Source of the DNA: Oscillospiraceae bacterium
Lineage (GTDB): Bacteria > Bacillota > Clostridia > Oscillospirales > Oscillospiraceae
Direction of reading: 5' to 3'
DNA length: 64,000 bases
Assembly (NCBI GenBank): GCA_902781745.1
Contig: CACZKM010000002.1
Coordinates: 1 to 64,000 of the forward strand
Made by a program: the position numbers and the translations under genes. Positions within the stretch are counted from its first letter, which is position 1. Every line of letters begins with the position of its first letter. This document shows positions 54,830 to 62,840 of the stretch, piece by piece. The notes below the pieces were generated by a model. The model was given only the letters and a program-made list of their open reading frames with translations, was not told the origin of the DNA and did no database searches.

Positions 54830-56221
54830 TCAGGCCAGCCGGTCCAGAATGGCCCGGGCGGCCCGGACCCCGGAGGCTCCCGCCTGGGCCAGGCCCCGGG
54901 TGATCCCCGCCCCGTCCCCGGCGGCGAAGAAGTTGGGCAGTTGGGTCTCCAGGTCGGTGGTGAGCTGGAGCCGGGCGGAGTAGAACTTGACCTCCGCCCC
55001 GTAGAGAAGGGTGTCGTGGTTGGCGGTGCCGGGGGCCAGCCTGTCCAGGGCGTAGATCATTTCGATGATGTCATCCAACTGCCGCTTGGGCAGGGCCAGG
55101 GAGAGGTCCCCGGGGACCGCCGCCGTCAGGGTGGGCCGGGTGGTGGACTTGCTCATCCGGTGGTCGTTGGACCGGACCCCCTTTACCAGGTCCCCGAACC
55201 GCTGGACCAGCACGCCCCCCGCCAGCATATTGGACAGGGAGGCGATGTGCTTGCCGTAGCGGTAGGGCTCGTTGAAGGGGGAGGTGAAGCGGTTGGATAC
55301 CAGCAGGGCGAAGTTGGTGTTCTCGCTGCGGAGGCTGGGGTCGGAGTAGGAGTGGCCGTTGACGGTGATGATGCCCTCCACGTTCTCCGCCACCACATGA
55401 CCGTAGGGGTTCATGCAGAAGGTCCGCACCTGGTCCCCGTACTGCTTGGTGCGGTAGAGGAGCTTGGACTCGTAGACCACGTCGGTGATGTGCTCGAAGA
55501 TCACCGCGGGGAGCTCCACCCGCACGCCGATGTCGATCTGGTTGTTGGTCATGGGCAGGCCCAGCTTCCGGCACTGGCCGGCGAACCACTCCGCTCCGGA
55601 CCGGCCGGGGGCGGCGATGAGGTATTTGGACAGGAAAACCTCTCCGTCGTCGGTGATCAGACGGTAGCCCCCGTCGGCGGTCTCGATGTCTGCCACGGGG
55701 GTGCGGAACCGGAAGTCGATCTTGTCCCGGAGACCCTCGTAGATGTTGGTCAGGATGCGGAGGTTGTTTTCCGTCCCCAGGTGCTTCACCCTGGCCTGGA
55801 GGAGGTGGAGGTCGAACTCCAGGGCCTTCCGCCGGAGGGCCTTGGCTTCGGGGGTGGCGGTGGAGAAGACCTCGGTGGTGGCTCCGTGGGCGGTGTTGAT
55901 GGAGTCCACATAGTCGATGAGGTCCATCACGTCCTCCTGGGGCATGAAGTCCGTCAGCCAGCCGCCGAAGGCGGTGGTGAAGTTATACTTCCCATCGGAG
56001 AAGGCCCCCGCTCCGCCGAAGCCGCACATGGTGTGGCAGACAGGGCAGTTGATACATTCCGTCACTTTTCCCGCCACGATGGGGCAGCTCCGGTGGTAGA
56101 TATCATGGCCCCGGTCCACGATGAGGATCTTCAGGCCGGGGGTTTTGTGGATGAGCTCATAGCCGGCAAAAATCCCGGCCTCGCCGCAGCCCAGGATGGC
56201 CACGTCGTAGGTGGTTGGCAT
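54830..56221 (-). CDS. FAD-dependent dehydrogenase-like protein (COG2509 type)
   Basis: 463 residues from the ATG at 56219-56221 (GAAGGAGG upstream). N-terminal dinucleotide-binding motif VAILGCGEAGIFAGYEL, a conserved CINCPVCHTMCGFGGAGAFSDG with four Cys, and a C-terminal FFAAGDGAGITRGLAQAGASG typical of FAD enzymes. The family is uncharacterised. It is co-oriented with mnmE but separated by the DnaA-box spacer. Confidence 0.88.
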   Translation of the reverse strand: MPTTYDVAILGCGEAGIFAGYELIHKTPGLKILIVDRGHDIYHRSCPIVAGKVTECINCPVCHTMCGFGGAGAFSDGKYNFTTAFGGWLTDFMPQEDVMDLIDYVDSINTAHGATTEVFSTATPEAKALRRKALEFDLHLLQARVKHLGTENNLRILTNIYEGLRDKIDFRFRTPVADIETADGGYRLITDDGEVFLSKYLIAAPGRSGAEWFAGQCRKLGLPMTNNQIDIGVRVELPAVIFEHITDVVYESKLLYRTKQYGDQVRTFCMNPYGHVVAENVEGIITVNGHSYSDPSLRSENTNFALLVSNRFTSPFNEPYRYGKHIASLSNMLAGGVLVQRFGDLVKGVRSNDHRMSKSTTRPTLTAAVPGDLSLALPKRQLDDIIEMIYALDRLAPGTANHDTLLYGAEVKFYSARLQLTTDLETQLPNFFAAGDGAGITRGLAQAGASGVRAARAILDRLA

Positions 56222-56313
56222 GGAAAACGCCTCCTTCGTTTGCTCGTGGGCCCCATTATACCGGCTCCCGGGGCAAAGCACAAGGGGGACCGGGCGGGGG
56301 GCGGAAATATTCC

Positions 56314-56342
56314 TTGCTATGAAAAAGAGAATATGATATACT
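56314..56342 (+). promoter_or_regulatory. Plus-strand promoter sequence, antisense to the phosphopantetheinyl transferase gene
   Basis: TTGCTA (56314-56319), 17-base spacer, TATACT (56337-56342). It points into the antisense strand of the next gene and, beyond it, the MBOAT operon at 57112. Confidence 0.45.
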
Positions 56343-56370
56343 CATACAGTATGTGTTGCGATAAGGTCCC

Positions 56371-57039
56371 TCAGAGAAAGGGCGGGAAAACCGGGGGCTC
56401 CGCCGCCAACGCCTCCCAGGGGACCTCCGTGGTCTCCACCGGCTCGTCCAGGGCCAGACAGACCGCCCCGGCGTATTCTCCGGGCCACAGGTCCAGGGGG
56501 CGCACCGGGCGGCCCGACAGACGGTCCTTCCAGACCCCTTCGGCGGTGACAGTGCTCTCCACCGAACGGAGACCGTCCAGACCGCTGCCCAGCAGCTTGA
56601 CATAGCTCTCCTTCCGGGTCCAGAGGCCGTAGAAGGCGGCGGTCCGCGCCGGCTCGTCCAGGGCGGCGAGATGGGCCTCCTCCTCCGGGCGGAGGAAGGA
56701 ATACAGGTCGGGGTCCACGGGGCGGACGGCCTCGATGTCTACCCCCACCGGCCGGCTCCCCAGGGCGCAGAGGACCAGGTCCCCGGCGTGGGACAGGCTG
56801 AAGAAGGCGTGGGGCAGGGGGAGATAGGGCTTCCCGGCCTTCGTTTTTTGCAGAGGGGGCAGCTCCGTGCCCTGGACCCGCCGCCAGGCCAGGCGGAGAA
56901 GGGCCAGCCCCGCCACATGGGGGACGGCGTCCTCCGGGGCCCAGAAGCCGGCCAGGGAGATCCCCCGGTCCCGGCACCAGGCGGCAAAGGCGGGCAGGTC
57001 CCGCTGCCAGGGGCCGATCCGGCACCAGAACACCTCCAT
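56371..57039 (-). CDS. 4'-phosphopantetheinyl transferase, Sfp type
   Basis: 222 residues. Core motifs VGVDIE (Asp101, Glu103) and LWTRKESYVK (Trp140, Lys143, Glu144, Lys148) plus FFSLSHAGD. It transfers phosphopantetheine from CoA to a carrier protein serine. A GGAGGCGG site precedes the ATG. Divergent from the MBOAT operon, whose acyl carrier protein is its likely client; housekeeping AcpS would be a separate, shorter gene. Confidence 0.92.
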   Translation of the reverse strand: MEVFWCRIGPWQRDLPAFAAWCRDRGISLAGFWAPEDAVPHVAGLALLRLAWRRVQGTELPPLQKTKAGKPYLPLPHAFFSLSHAGDLVLCALGSRPVGVDIEAVRPVDPDLYSFLRPEEEAHLAALDEPARTAAFYGLWTRKESYVKLLGSGLDGLRSVESTVTAEGVWKDRLSGRPVRPLDLWPGEYAGAVCLALDEPVETTEVPWEALAAEPPVFPPFL

Positions 57040-57111
57040 GGGACCGCCTCCTTTCCTGCCGCTGGCAGAGTTTCTGCTGTTATTATACCGAATAAGTACG
57101 GTGCTGACTAT

Positions 57112-58533
57112 ATGATTTTTTCATCCTACCGATTTATTTTCCTGTTTTTCCCCGTGGTCTTCCTGGGCTTCCAGCTCCTGCGGCGGACCGGGCGGCCCGC
57201 CTGGGTGAAGCTCTGGCTGGTGGCGGCCTCCCTGGTGTTCTACGGGGTGGGGCAGCCGGATTTCTTCCTGGTCTTCCTGGCCTCCATCCTCTTCAACTAC
57301 GGGGTCATGACCGCCATGGACAAGGCCGGGCGGCCCTGGCTGCGAGTCCTGCTCCTGGTTGCCGCCATCGTGGAGAACGTGGGGCTTCTGTTTTACTTCA
57401 AGTACACGAATTTCTTCCTGGAGAACATCAACCGTTTCCTGGGCACGGAATTCCCGATGCTGTCGGTGATCCTGCCCATCGGCATCTCCTTCTTCACCTT
57501 CCAGATCCTGGCCTACACCGTCACCTTCTTCCGGGAGGAGTGCGACCGGCCCTCTCTGCTGGACTACATGGTGTTCGTCACCTTTTTCCCCCAGCTCATC
57601 GTGGGCCCCGTGGTCAAGCAGGAGGAGCTGGTGCCCCAGATCCGGGCCAGGGATTTTATGAAGCCGGACCCGGTGAATATCTGCCGGGGCGTCGAGCTCT
57701 TCTCCGTGGGCTGCGCCAAGAAGATCCTTCTGGCGGACCCCATGATCGACTTTGCCGCCGCCTTCTACGGCGGGGACCCCTGGGCGGCCTCGTCGCCGGA
57801 GGTCTGGGTGGGGGTGTTCTGCTACGTCTTCGCCTACTACTTCGACTTCTCCGGGTACATCGACATGGCCCGGGGTCTGGGGCACCTCTTCGGCTTCGAC
57901 CTGCCCCTGAACTTCGATTCCCCCTACAAGGCCCGGGACTTCGCCGACTTCTGGCGGCGGTGGAATATGACCATCTCCCGGTTCTTCTATGAGACCATCT
58001 TCGCCAACATCTTCCGGTTCGGCGACGGGTTCTTCAAACTCATCCTGGCCACCCTGGCCACCTTCCTGGTCTCCGGCCTGTGGCACGGGGCGGGGTGGCA
58101 CTTCATCGCCTGGGGGGCGGTGAACGGGGCCCTGGTGTGCGTGGCCAACATTCGGATGCTCAAGGAGCGCCGGCCCCTGCCGGCCTGGCTGGGCATTGCT
58201 CTGACCTTTCTCATCGGAGCGGTGATCCGGGTCCTCTTCGACAGCCACGGCATGACCCAGGCCCTGGCGATCTACCGCCGGATGTTCGACCCCGGCCAGC
58301 TCATCCATCTGGGGGCCACCCTGTCGGACTGGGGGACCTTTGTGGGGGACCACGGGCCTCTGTGTCTGCTGCTGGTCTTCTCCGCGGTGCTGTGCTTCGC
58401 GGCGCCCAACTCCAACCGGATCTCGGAGAAGACTGCCTTCACCGCCCGGGACGCGGTGTTCAGCGGGGGGCTGCTGGCTCTCTCCCTCTTCTTTATGACC
58501 CATGTGTCCCAATTCCTGTATTTTAACTTTTGA
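57112..58533 (+). CDS. MBOAT family O-acyltransferase (AlgI/DltB-like)
   Basis: 473 residues, ten or more membrane helices. AlgI-like features: VKLWLVAASLVFYGVGQP, ILPIGISFFTFQILAYTVTF, LIVGPVVKQEELVPQ, YFDFSGYIDMARGLGHLFGF, and LVSGLWHGAGWHF with the catalytic His325. At the second usually invariant His (RRWH in AlgI and DltB) this protein has Asn285 (DFWRRWNMTISRF). It is expected to move an acyl group from a cytoplasmic carrier across the membrane. The start codon has only a weak ribosome site. Confidence 0.9.
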   Translation: MIFSSYRFIFLFFPVVFLGFQLLRRTGRPAWVKLWLVAASLVFYGVGQPDFFLVFLASILFNYGVMTAMDKAGRPWLRVLLLVAAIVENVGLLFYFKYTNFFLENINRFLGTEFPMLSVILPIGISFFTFQILAYTVTFFREECDRPSLLDYMVFVTFFPQLIVGPVVKQEELVPQIRARDFMKPDPVNICRGVELFSVGCAKKILLADPMIDFAAAFYGGDPWAASSPEVWVGVFCYVFAYYFDFSGYIDMARGLGHLFGFDLPLNFDSPYKARDFADFWRRWNMTISRFFYETIFANIFRFGDGFFKLILATLATFLVSGLWHGAGWHFIAWGAVNGALVCVANIRMLKERRPLPAWLGIALTFLIGAVIRVLFDSHGMTQALAIYRRMFDPGQLIHLGATLSDWGTFVGDHGPLCLLLVFSAVLCFAAPNSNRISEKTAFTARDAVFSGGLLALSLFFMTHVSQFLYFNF

Positions 58534-58544
58534 CGAGGTGCGCA

Positions 58545-60380
58545 ATGAAGCTCACGGGATGGCTCAGGATCTTTTTCGGCGTGCTGCTGGGCGGCACCCT
58601 CCTGTTCATGGCCTACAATTTCATCCTGGACCCCTTCGGCGTCTTCGGGGACCGGTTCCTGAACTGGTACGAGTATGACATGACCATGAGCCCCCGGGTG
58701 GCCAAGATCGCCTATTTGGAACAGCACCACGAGAACTACGACTCCTATGTGGTGGGCAGCTCCAAGGCCTCCTCCCTGCCGGTGGCGGAGCTGAACGACT
58801 ACCTGGACGCCAGCTTCTACAACATGACCTGGTACGGCGGGGACCTGCGGGACGAGTGCCAGTTGGTCCACTACCTGGTGGACCACTACACCGTGAAAAA
58901 CCTGGTCCTGGCGGTGGACCCCCAGGGGGCGGCGGTGTATGATTCCGAGGAGGACGTCCTCAAGGACCACATGCACTGCAAGCTCACCGGGGAGTCTCCC
59001 CTGGTGTTCTACGGCCGGTATCTCCTCTGCAACCCCGCCTACGGCTTCGACAAGGTCCGGGCCTGTCTGGACCGGGGCTATCTGGTCAGCCAGGACGCGG
59101 TATACACCGCCGAAACCGGCTGCTACAACAAGCAGAAGCGGGACGCCACCCCCATTGGGGACATGGCGGACTACCTGGCGCTGGAGAACAACGTCTTCCC
59201 CCAGGGGTACAGCGAGATGGCCCATGTGGACGACGCCCTCGGGGCCATCCGGGACATCATGGAGACCTGCGAGGCCCATGGGGTCTCCCTGACCATTCTG
59301 GGGGTGCCGGTGAACAACGACGAGTTCTACAGCTACGACCAGGCGGGCATGACCCGGTTCTGGACCGGGCTGGCGGAGCTGACGGACTTCTATGACTTCT
59401 GGGGGAACAACGCCGTCAACGGGGATATCCGCTACTTCTACGACACCAACCACTTCCGCAACGACGTGGGCCGGATGGCCCTGGCGGCGGCCTTCGGGGA
59501 CGAGAGCGTATATGTGCCTGAGGGCTTTGCCCATGTCACCACCCGGGACACCGTGGCCGGGCGGATCGCGGAGACCTACGGGGACCGGACCCCGGTGCCC
59601 GAGAGCGCCTATACAGCCCGGGTCCCCATCCTTATGTACCATTCCTTCACCCACGACCCCGGCCAGGTCAGCGAGACCACCATGCTGGCGGAGACCTTCG
59701 CGGACCACGTCCGGGCCCTGTCCCAGGCGGGCTATCAGGCGGTGGGCTACGACGACCTGCTGGCCTATGTCCGGGGAGAGGCCGACCTGCCGGAGAACCC
59801 GGTGGTCCTCACCTTTGACGACGGCTACCGGAACAACCTGGAGGACGCCGCCCCGGCGCTGGAGGAGGCCGGCATGACCGGCACCATCGCCGTGGTGGGC
59901 TGCTCCGTGGGGAAGGACATCTATAAGGACACCGGCCAGGCTATGATCCCCCACTTCTCTCTGGAGGAGGCGGCGGCCTGGGTGGACCGGGGGGTGCTGG
60001 ACATCCAGTCCCACTCCTACGATATGCACCAGGTCCCCGCCCTGGACGGGGAGAACTGCCGCCAGGGGGTCCTGCGGATGGAGGGGGAGGACGAGGATGC
60101 CTACGTCCTGGCCCTCACCGAGGACTATGAGAAGAGCAAAGCACAGATCGAGGGGGCCCTCCCCCTGACCTGCCACGTTTTCACCTATCCCTACGGGCTC
60201 TATGACCTCACCTCCGAGGTGGTTCTCCAGAGCCTGGGGGTGGACGTGACGGTGACCACCCGGCCGGGGGTCAGCCAGGTCATCCGGGGGCTGCCCCAGA
60301 GCTTATATCAGATGAAACGGATCGACGTGACGGGGGAGACCACCGCCCAGGCTCTGCTGGAGACCCTGGCGGCGGGATGA
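58545..60380 (+). CDS. SGNH-like domain / NodB polysaccharide deacetylase fusion
   Basis: 611 residues from the ATG at 58545 (GAGGTG upstream). A membrane anchor (about 7-27), then an SGNH-like domain of the kind paired with MBOAT proteins (GSS at 71-73 in VVGSSKASSL; Asp-x-x-His at 300-303 in YFYDTNHFRN), then a NodB deacetylase domain (PILMYHSFTH at 361, TFDDGY 423-428, His pair in SHSYDMH 489-495, TYPYG 547-551). The domain would deacylate an N-acetylated glycan outside the cell, while the SGNH part could transfer or remove the acyl group. Stop and the next start are 22 bases apart. Confidence 0.87.
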   Translation: MKLTGWLRIFFGVLLGGTLLFMAYNFILDPFGVFGDRFLNWYEYDMTMSPRVAKIAYLEQHHENYDSYVVGSSKASSLPVAELNDYLDASFYNMTWYGGDLRDECQLVHYLVDHYTVKNLVLAVDPQGAAVYDSEEDVLKDHMHCKLTGESPLVFYGRYLLCNPAYGFDKVRACLDRGYLVSQDAVYTAETGCYNKQKRDATPIGDMADYLALENNVFPQGYSEMAHVDDALGAIRDIMETCEAHGVSLTILGVPVNNDEFYSYDQAGMTRFWTGLAELTDFYDFWGNNAVNGDIRYFYDTNHFRNDVGRMALAAAFGDESVYVPEGFAHVTTRDTVAGRIAETYGDRTPVPESAYTARVPILMYHSFTHDPGQVSETTMLAETFADHVRALSQAGYQAVGYDDLLAYVRGEADLPENPVVLTFDDGYRNNLEDAAPALEEAGMTGTIAVVGCSVGKDIYKDTGQAMIPHFSLEEAAAWVDRGVLDIQSHSYDMHQVPALDGENCRQGVLRMEGEDEDAYVLALTEDYEKSKAQIEGALPLTCHVFTYPYGLYDLTSEVVLQSLGVDVTVTTRPGVSQVIRGLPQSLYQMKRIDVTGETTAQALLETLAAG

Positions 60381-60402
60381 CCCCGGGAGCAAGGAGGCTA
60401 TT

Positions 60403-60639
60403 ATGGACACCAAGGAACGGATCTTTCAGTTTTTTGTCAAGCAGAAAAAGGATGCGGGGCTGGACTATGACACCGAGCTGCTGAAGAGCAAGCACATCAA
60501 CTCCATGTTCGCCCTGCAGATCGTGCTCTTCGTGGAGAAGGAGTTCGGCATCAAGCTCAAGCGCAAGGAGATCTCCGAGGCCAACTTCCACTCCATCTCC
60601 GCCATCGCCGCCCTGGTGGACAGCCACCTGGGCCAGTGA
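60403..60639 (+). CDS. Acyl carrier protein
   Basis: 78 residues, four-helix carrier with Ser34 in the phosphopantetheine site (KHINSMFALQ; Asn-Ser-Met replaces the usual Asp-Ser-Leu). IVLFVEKEFGIKLKRKEI matches the recognition helix of stand-alone carriers that partner FkbH-like enzymes. AAGGAGG site upstream; ends one codon before the start of the next gene. Confidence 0.9.
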   Translation: MDTKERIFQFFVKQKKDAGLDYDTELLKSKHINSMFALQIVLFVEKEFGIKLKRKEISEANFHSISAIAALVDSHLGQ

Positions 60640-60650
60640 GGGAGCACACC

Positions 60651-61685
60651 ATGGCACAGAAAAACGGACCCATCAAATGCGTGGTGTGGGACCTGGACAA
60701 CACCCTCTGGGAGGGCGTCCTCACCGAGGGCGGGGGCAAGACCCTCCGGCCCGGGGTGAAGGAGACCATCCAGGCCCTGGACAAGCGGGGGATCATCCAC
60801 TCCATCGCCAGCAAGAACGACTACGGCCCCGCCGCCAGGCGGCTGGAGGAATTCGGCCTGCTGGAGTACTTCCTCTGCCCCCAGATCTCCTGGAACCCCA
60901 AGTCCGGGAGTATCCAGGCTATCCTGGACCTTCTCAACCTCAAGCCCGAGGCGGTGGCCTTCGTGGACGATTCCCCCTTCGAGCGGGACGAGGTGACCTT
61001 CGCCCACCCCCTGGTGCGGACCTATGACGCGGCGGAGGCGGACGCCCTGGCCGGCCGGCCGGAGTTCCAGGTCCGCTTCGTCACCGAGGACGCCGCCAAC
61101 CGCCGGAGCATGTACCGGGCCGACCTGGACCGGCAGTCCGCCGAAGCGGCCTTCCAGGGGGGAAGCGACGACTTTCTGGCCACCCTCCATATGAAGCTGG
61201 ACATCGCCCCGGTGACGGAAAAGGATCTCCAGCGGGTGGAGGAGCTCACCGTCCGCACCCACCAGCTCAACTCCACGGGGTACACCTACTCCTATGAGGA
61301 GCTTCTCGCCCTGGCGGACTCTCCCCGGCACATCTTCCGCATCTGCGGTCTCACCGACGACTACGGATCCAGCGGCAAGGTGGGCCTGCTCCTGCTGGAG
61401 GAGGAGGACGAGGCCCTGAAGCTCAAGCTCCTCATCGTGTCCTGCCGGGTGATGACCCGGGGGATCGGCTCGGCCCTGCTGTGCTATGCCACCCAACTGG
61501 CAGCCCGGAAGGGGAAGAAGCTCCAGGCGGAGTTCCTGGAGACCGAGCACAACCGGATCATGTATATCACCTACAAGCTGGCGGGCTTTGAGGAGATCTG
61601 GGAGGACGAGCCCAATCTCCTGCTGGAGTATCAGGGGGAGGCCCCCCTGGACTTCCCGCCCTACCTGACGGTGACGGAAGCATAA
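60651..61685 (+). CDS. HAD-IIIC / FkbH-like protein
   Basis: 344 residues from the ATG at 60651 with GAGGGAG upstream. N-terminal HAD domain with VVWDLDNTLWEG (Asp14, Asp16) and FVDDSPFERDEV near residue 105; C-terminal GNAT-like domain (about 190-320: LTVRTHQLNSTGYTYSYEE, SCRVMTRGIGSALL). In studied FkbH proteins the enzyme takes 1,3-bisphosphoglycerate and loads a glyceryl unit on an acyl carrier protein. Here it directly follows that carrier, consistent with glyceryl-ACP formation. Confidence 0.9.
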   Translation: MAQKNGPIKCVVWDLDNTLWEGVLTEGGGKTLRPGVKETIQALDKRGIIHSIASKNDYGPAARRLEEFGLLEYFLCPQISWNPKSGSIQAILDLLNLKPEAVAFVDDSPFERDEVTFAHPLVRTYDAAEADALAGRPEFQVRFVTEDAANRRSMYRADLDRQSAEAAFQGGSDDFLATLHMKLDIAPVTEKDLQRVEELTVRTHQLNSTGYTYSYEELLALADSPRHIFRICGLTDDYGSSGKVGLLLLEEEDEALKLKLLIVSCRVMTRGIGSALLCYATQLAARKGKKLQAEFLETEHNRIMYITYKLAGFEEIWEDEPNLLLEYQGEAPLDFPPYLTVTEA

Positions 61686-61715
61686 GAACCATCAGACAGA
61701 ACGAGGGGACAGAGC

Positions 61716-62807
61716 ATGACCCAGACGCCGACGCCCACAACTGCATACAGAGAGGGGACCGGCGCCGCCGTCATCATCCTTATCCCCGCCTACGAGCCTG
61801 ACGAAAAGCTCACCGACCTGGTCCGCCGGGGGACCGAGGCGGGCCTTGGGACCTTTGTGGTGGTGAACGACGGCAGCGGCCCGGCCTGCGCCCCCGTCTT
61901 TCAGCAGGTGGAGGCCCTGGGGGCCCACGTCTGCCATCATGAGAAGAACCGGGGCAAGGGCGCGGCCATCAAGACCGGCATGACCTACATCCGGGAGACC
62001 TTTCCCCAGGCGGCGGGGGCCGTGACGGCGGATGCCGACGGCCAGCACGCCGTGGAGGACATCCAGGCCCTGGCGGCGGAGGTCCGGCGGAAGGGGGAGA
62101 GCCTCATCCTGGGGGTCCGCAGCTTCGACACGGACACCGTGCCCTGGCACTCCCGGGCGGGCAACCGCATTACGGCGGCCATCTTCCGGCTGCTGACTGG
62201 GATCCAATGCCCGGACACCCAGACAGGGCTCCGGGGCATTCCCGCGGCCCTCTTCCCCCTGGCCCTGGCCACCGAAGGGGAGCGGTACGACTATGAGATG
62301 AACTTCCTCATCGACGCGGCCCGGCAGAAGGTTCCCCTGACCATGGTCCCCATCCGGACCATCTACCTGGACGACAACAAGTCCTCCCACTTCCGGGTGG
62401 TGCGGGACTCGGTCCTTATCTACAAGAAGCCGGTGACTTTCCTGCTGGTCTCCCTTCTCTCCTCGGGGACCGACCTGGCGGCCTTCTGGCTTCTGCTCCG
62501 GTGCCTCTTCGGGGGCCAGGACCACTACATCATGCTGGCCACCATCCTGGCCCGGGTGCTCTCCGGGGTGGTCAATTTCGTGCTGAACAAGAAGGTGACC
62601 TTCCGCAGCGGCGGGAGCTGGGGGGTGGAGTCCGTCCGCTACCTCATCCTCTTCGTGGCCTGTATGCTCCTCAGCGGCGGTCTGGTCTCCCTTCTGTCCC
62701 GGCTGCCGGTCCCCACGGTGCTGCTGAAGATCGTGGTGGACGTGGCCCTCTTTGTCGTGAACTATTACGTGGAAAAGCTGTGGGTCTTCCGGAAGGAACG
62801 GCAATGA
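61716..62807 (+). CDS. Glycosyltransferase family 2 / GtrA fusion
   Basis: 363 residues. Residues about 15-235 are a DPM1-like GT2 (IILIPAYEPDEKL, VVNDGS, GKGAAIKTGMTY, TADADGQH metal site); residues 240-363 are GtrA with four helices (VTFLLVSLLSSGTDLAAFWL, NFVLNKKVTF, KLWVF). It likely makes an undecaprenyl-phosphate sugar and helps flip it, providing donors for surface glycan modification. GAGGGGACAGAGC site. Confidence 0.9.
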   Translation: MTQTPTPTTAYREGTGAAVIILIPAYEPDEKLTDLVRRGTEAGLGTFVVVNDGSGPACAPVFQQVEALGAHVCHHEKNRGKGAAIKTGMTYIRETFPQAAGAVTADADGQHAVEDIQALAAEVRRKGESLILGVRSFDTDTVPWHSRAGNRITAAIFRLLTGIQCPDTQTGLRGIPAALFPLALATEGERYDYEMNFLIDAARQKVPLTMVPIRTIYLDDNKSSHFRVVRDSVLIYKKPVTFLLVSLLSSGTDLAAFWLLLRCLFGGQDHYIMLATILARVLSGVVNFVLNKKVTFRSGGSWGVESVRYLILFVACMLLSGGLVSLLSRLPVPTVLLKIVVDVALFVVNYYVEKLWVFRKERQ

Positions 62808-62840
62808 CCGCCGGAGCCCCCATGTAAAGGAAGAATCCCC

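Noticed and set aside
54803..56605. 600-codon plus-strand frame opposite the FAD-dependent protein
   Set aside because: Shadow of the minus-strand gene; composition Gly/Val-rich and no recognisable domain.
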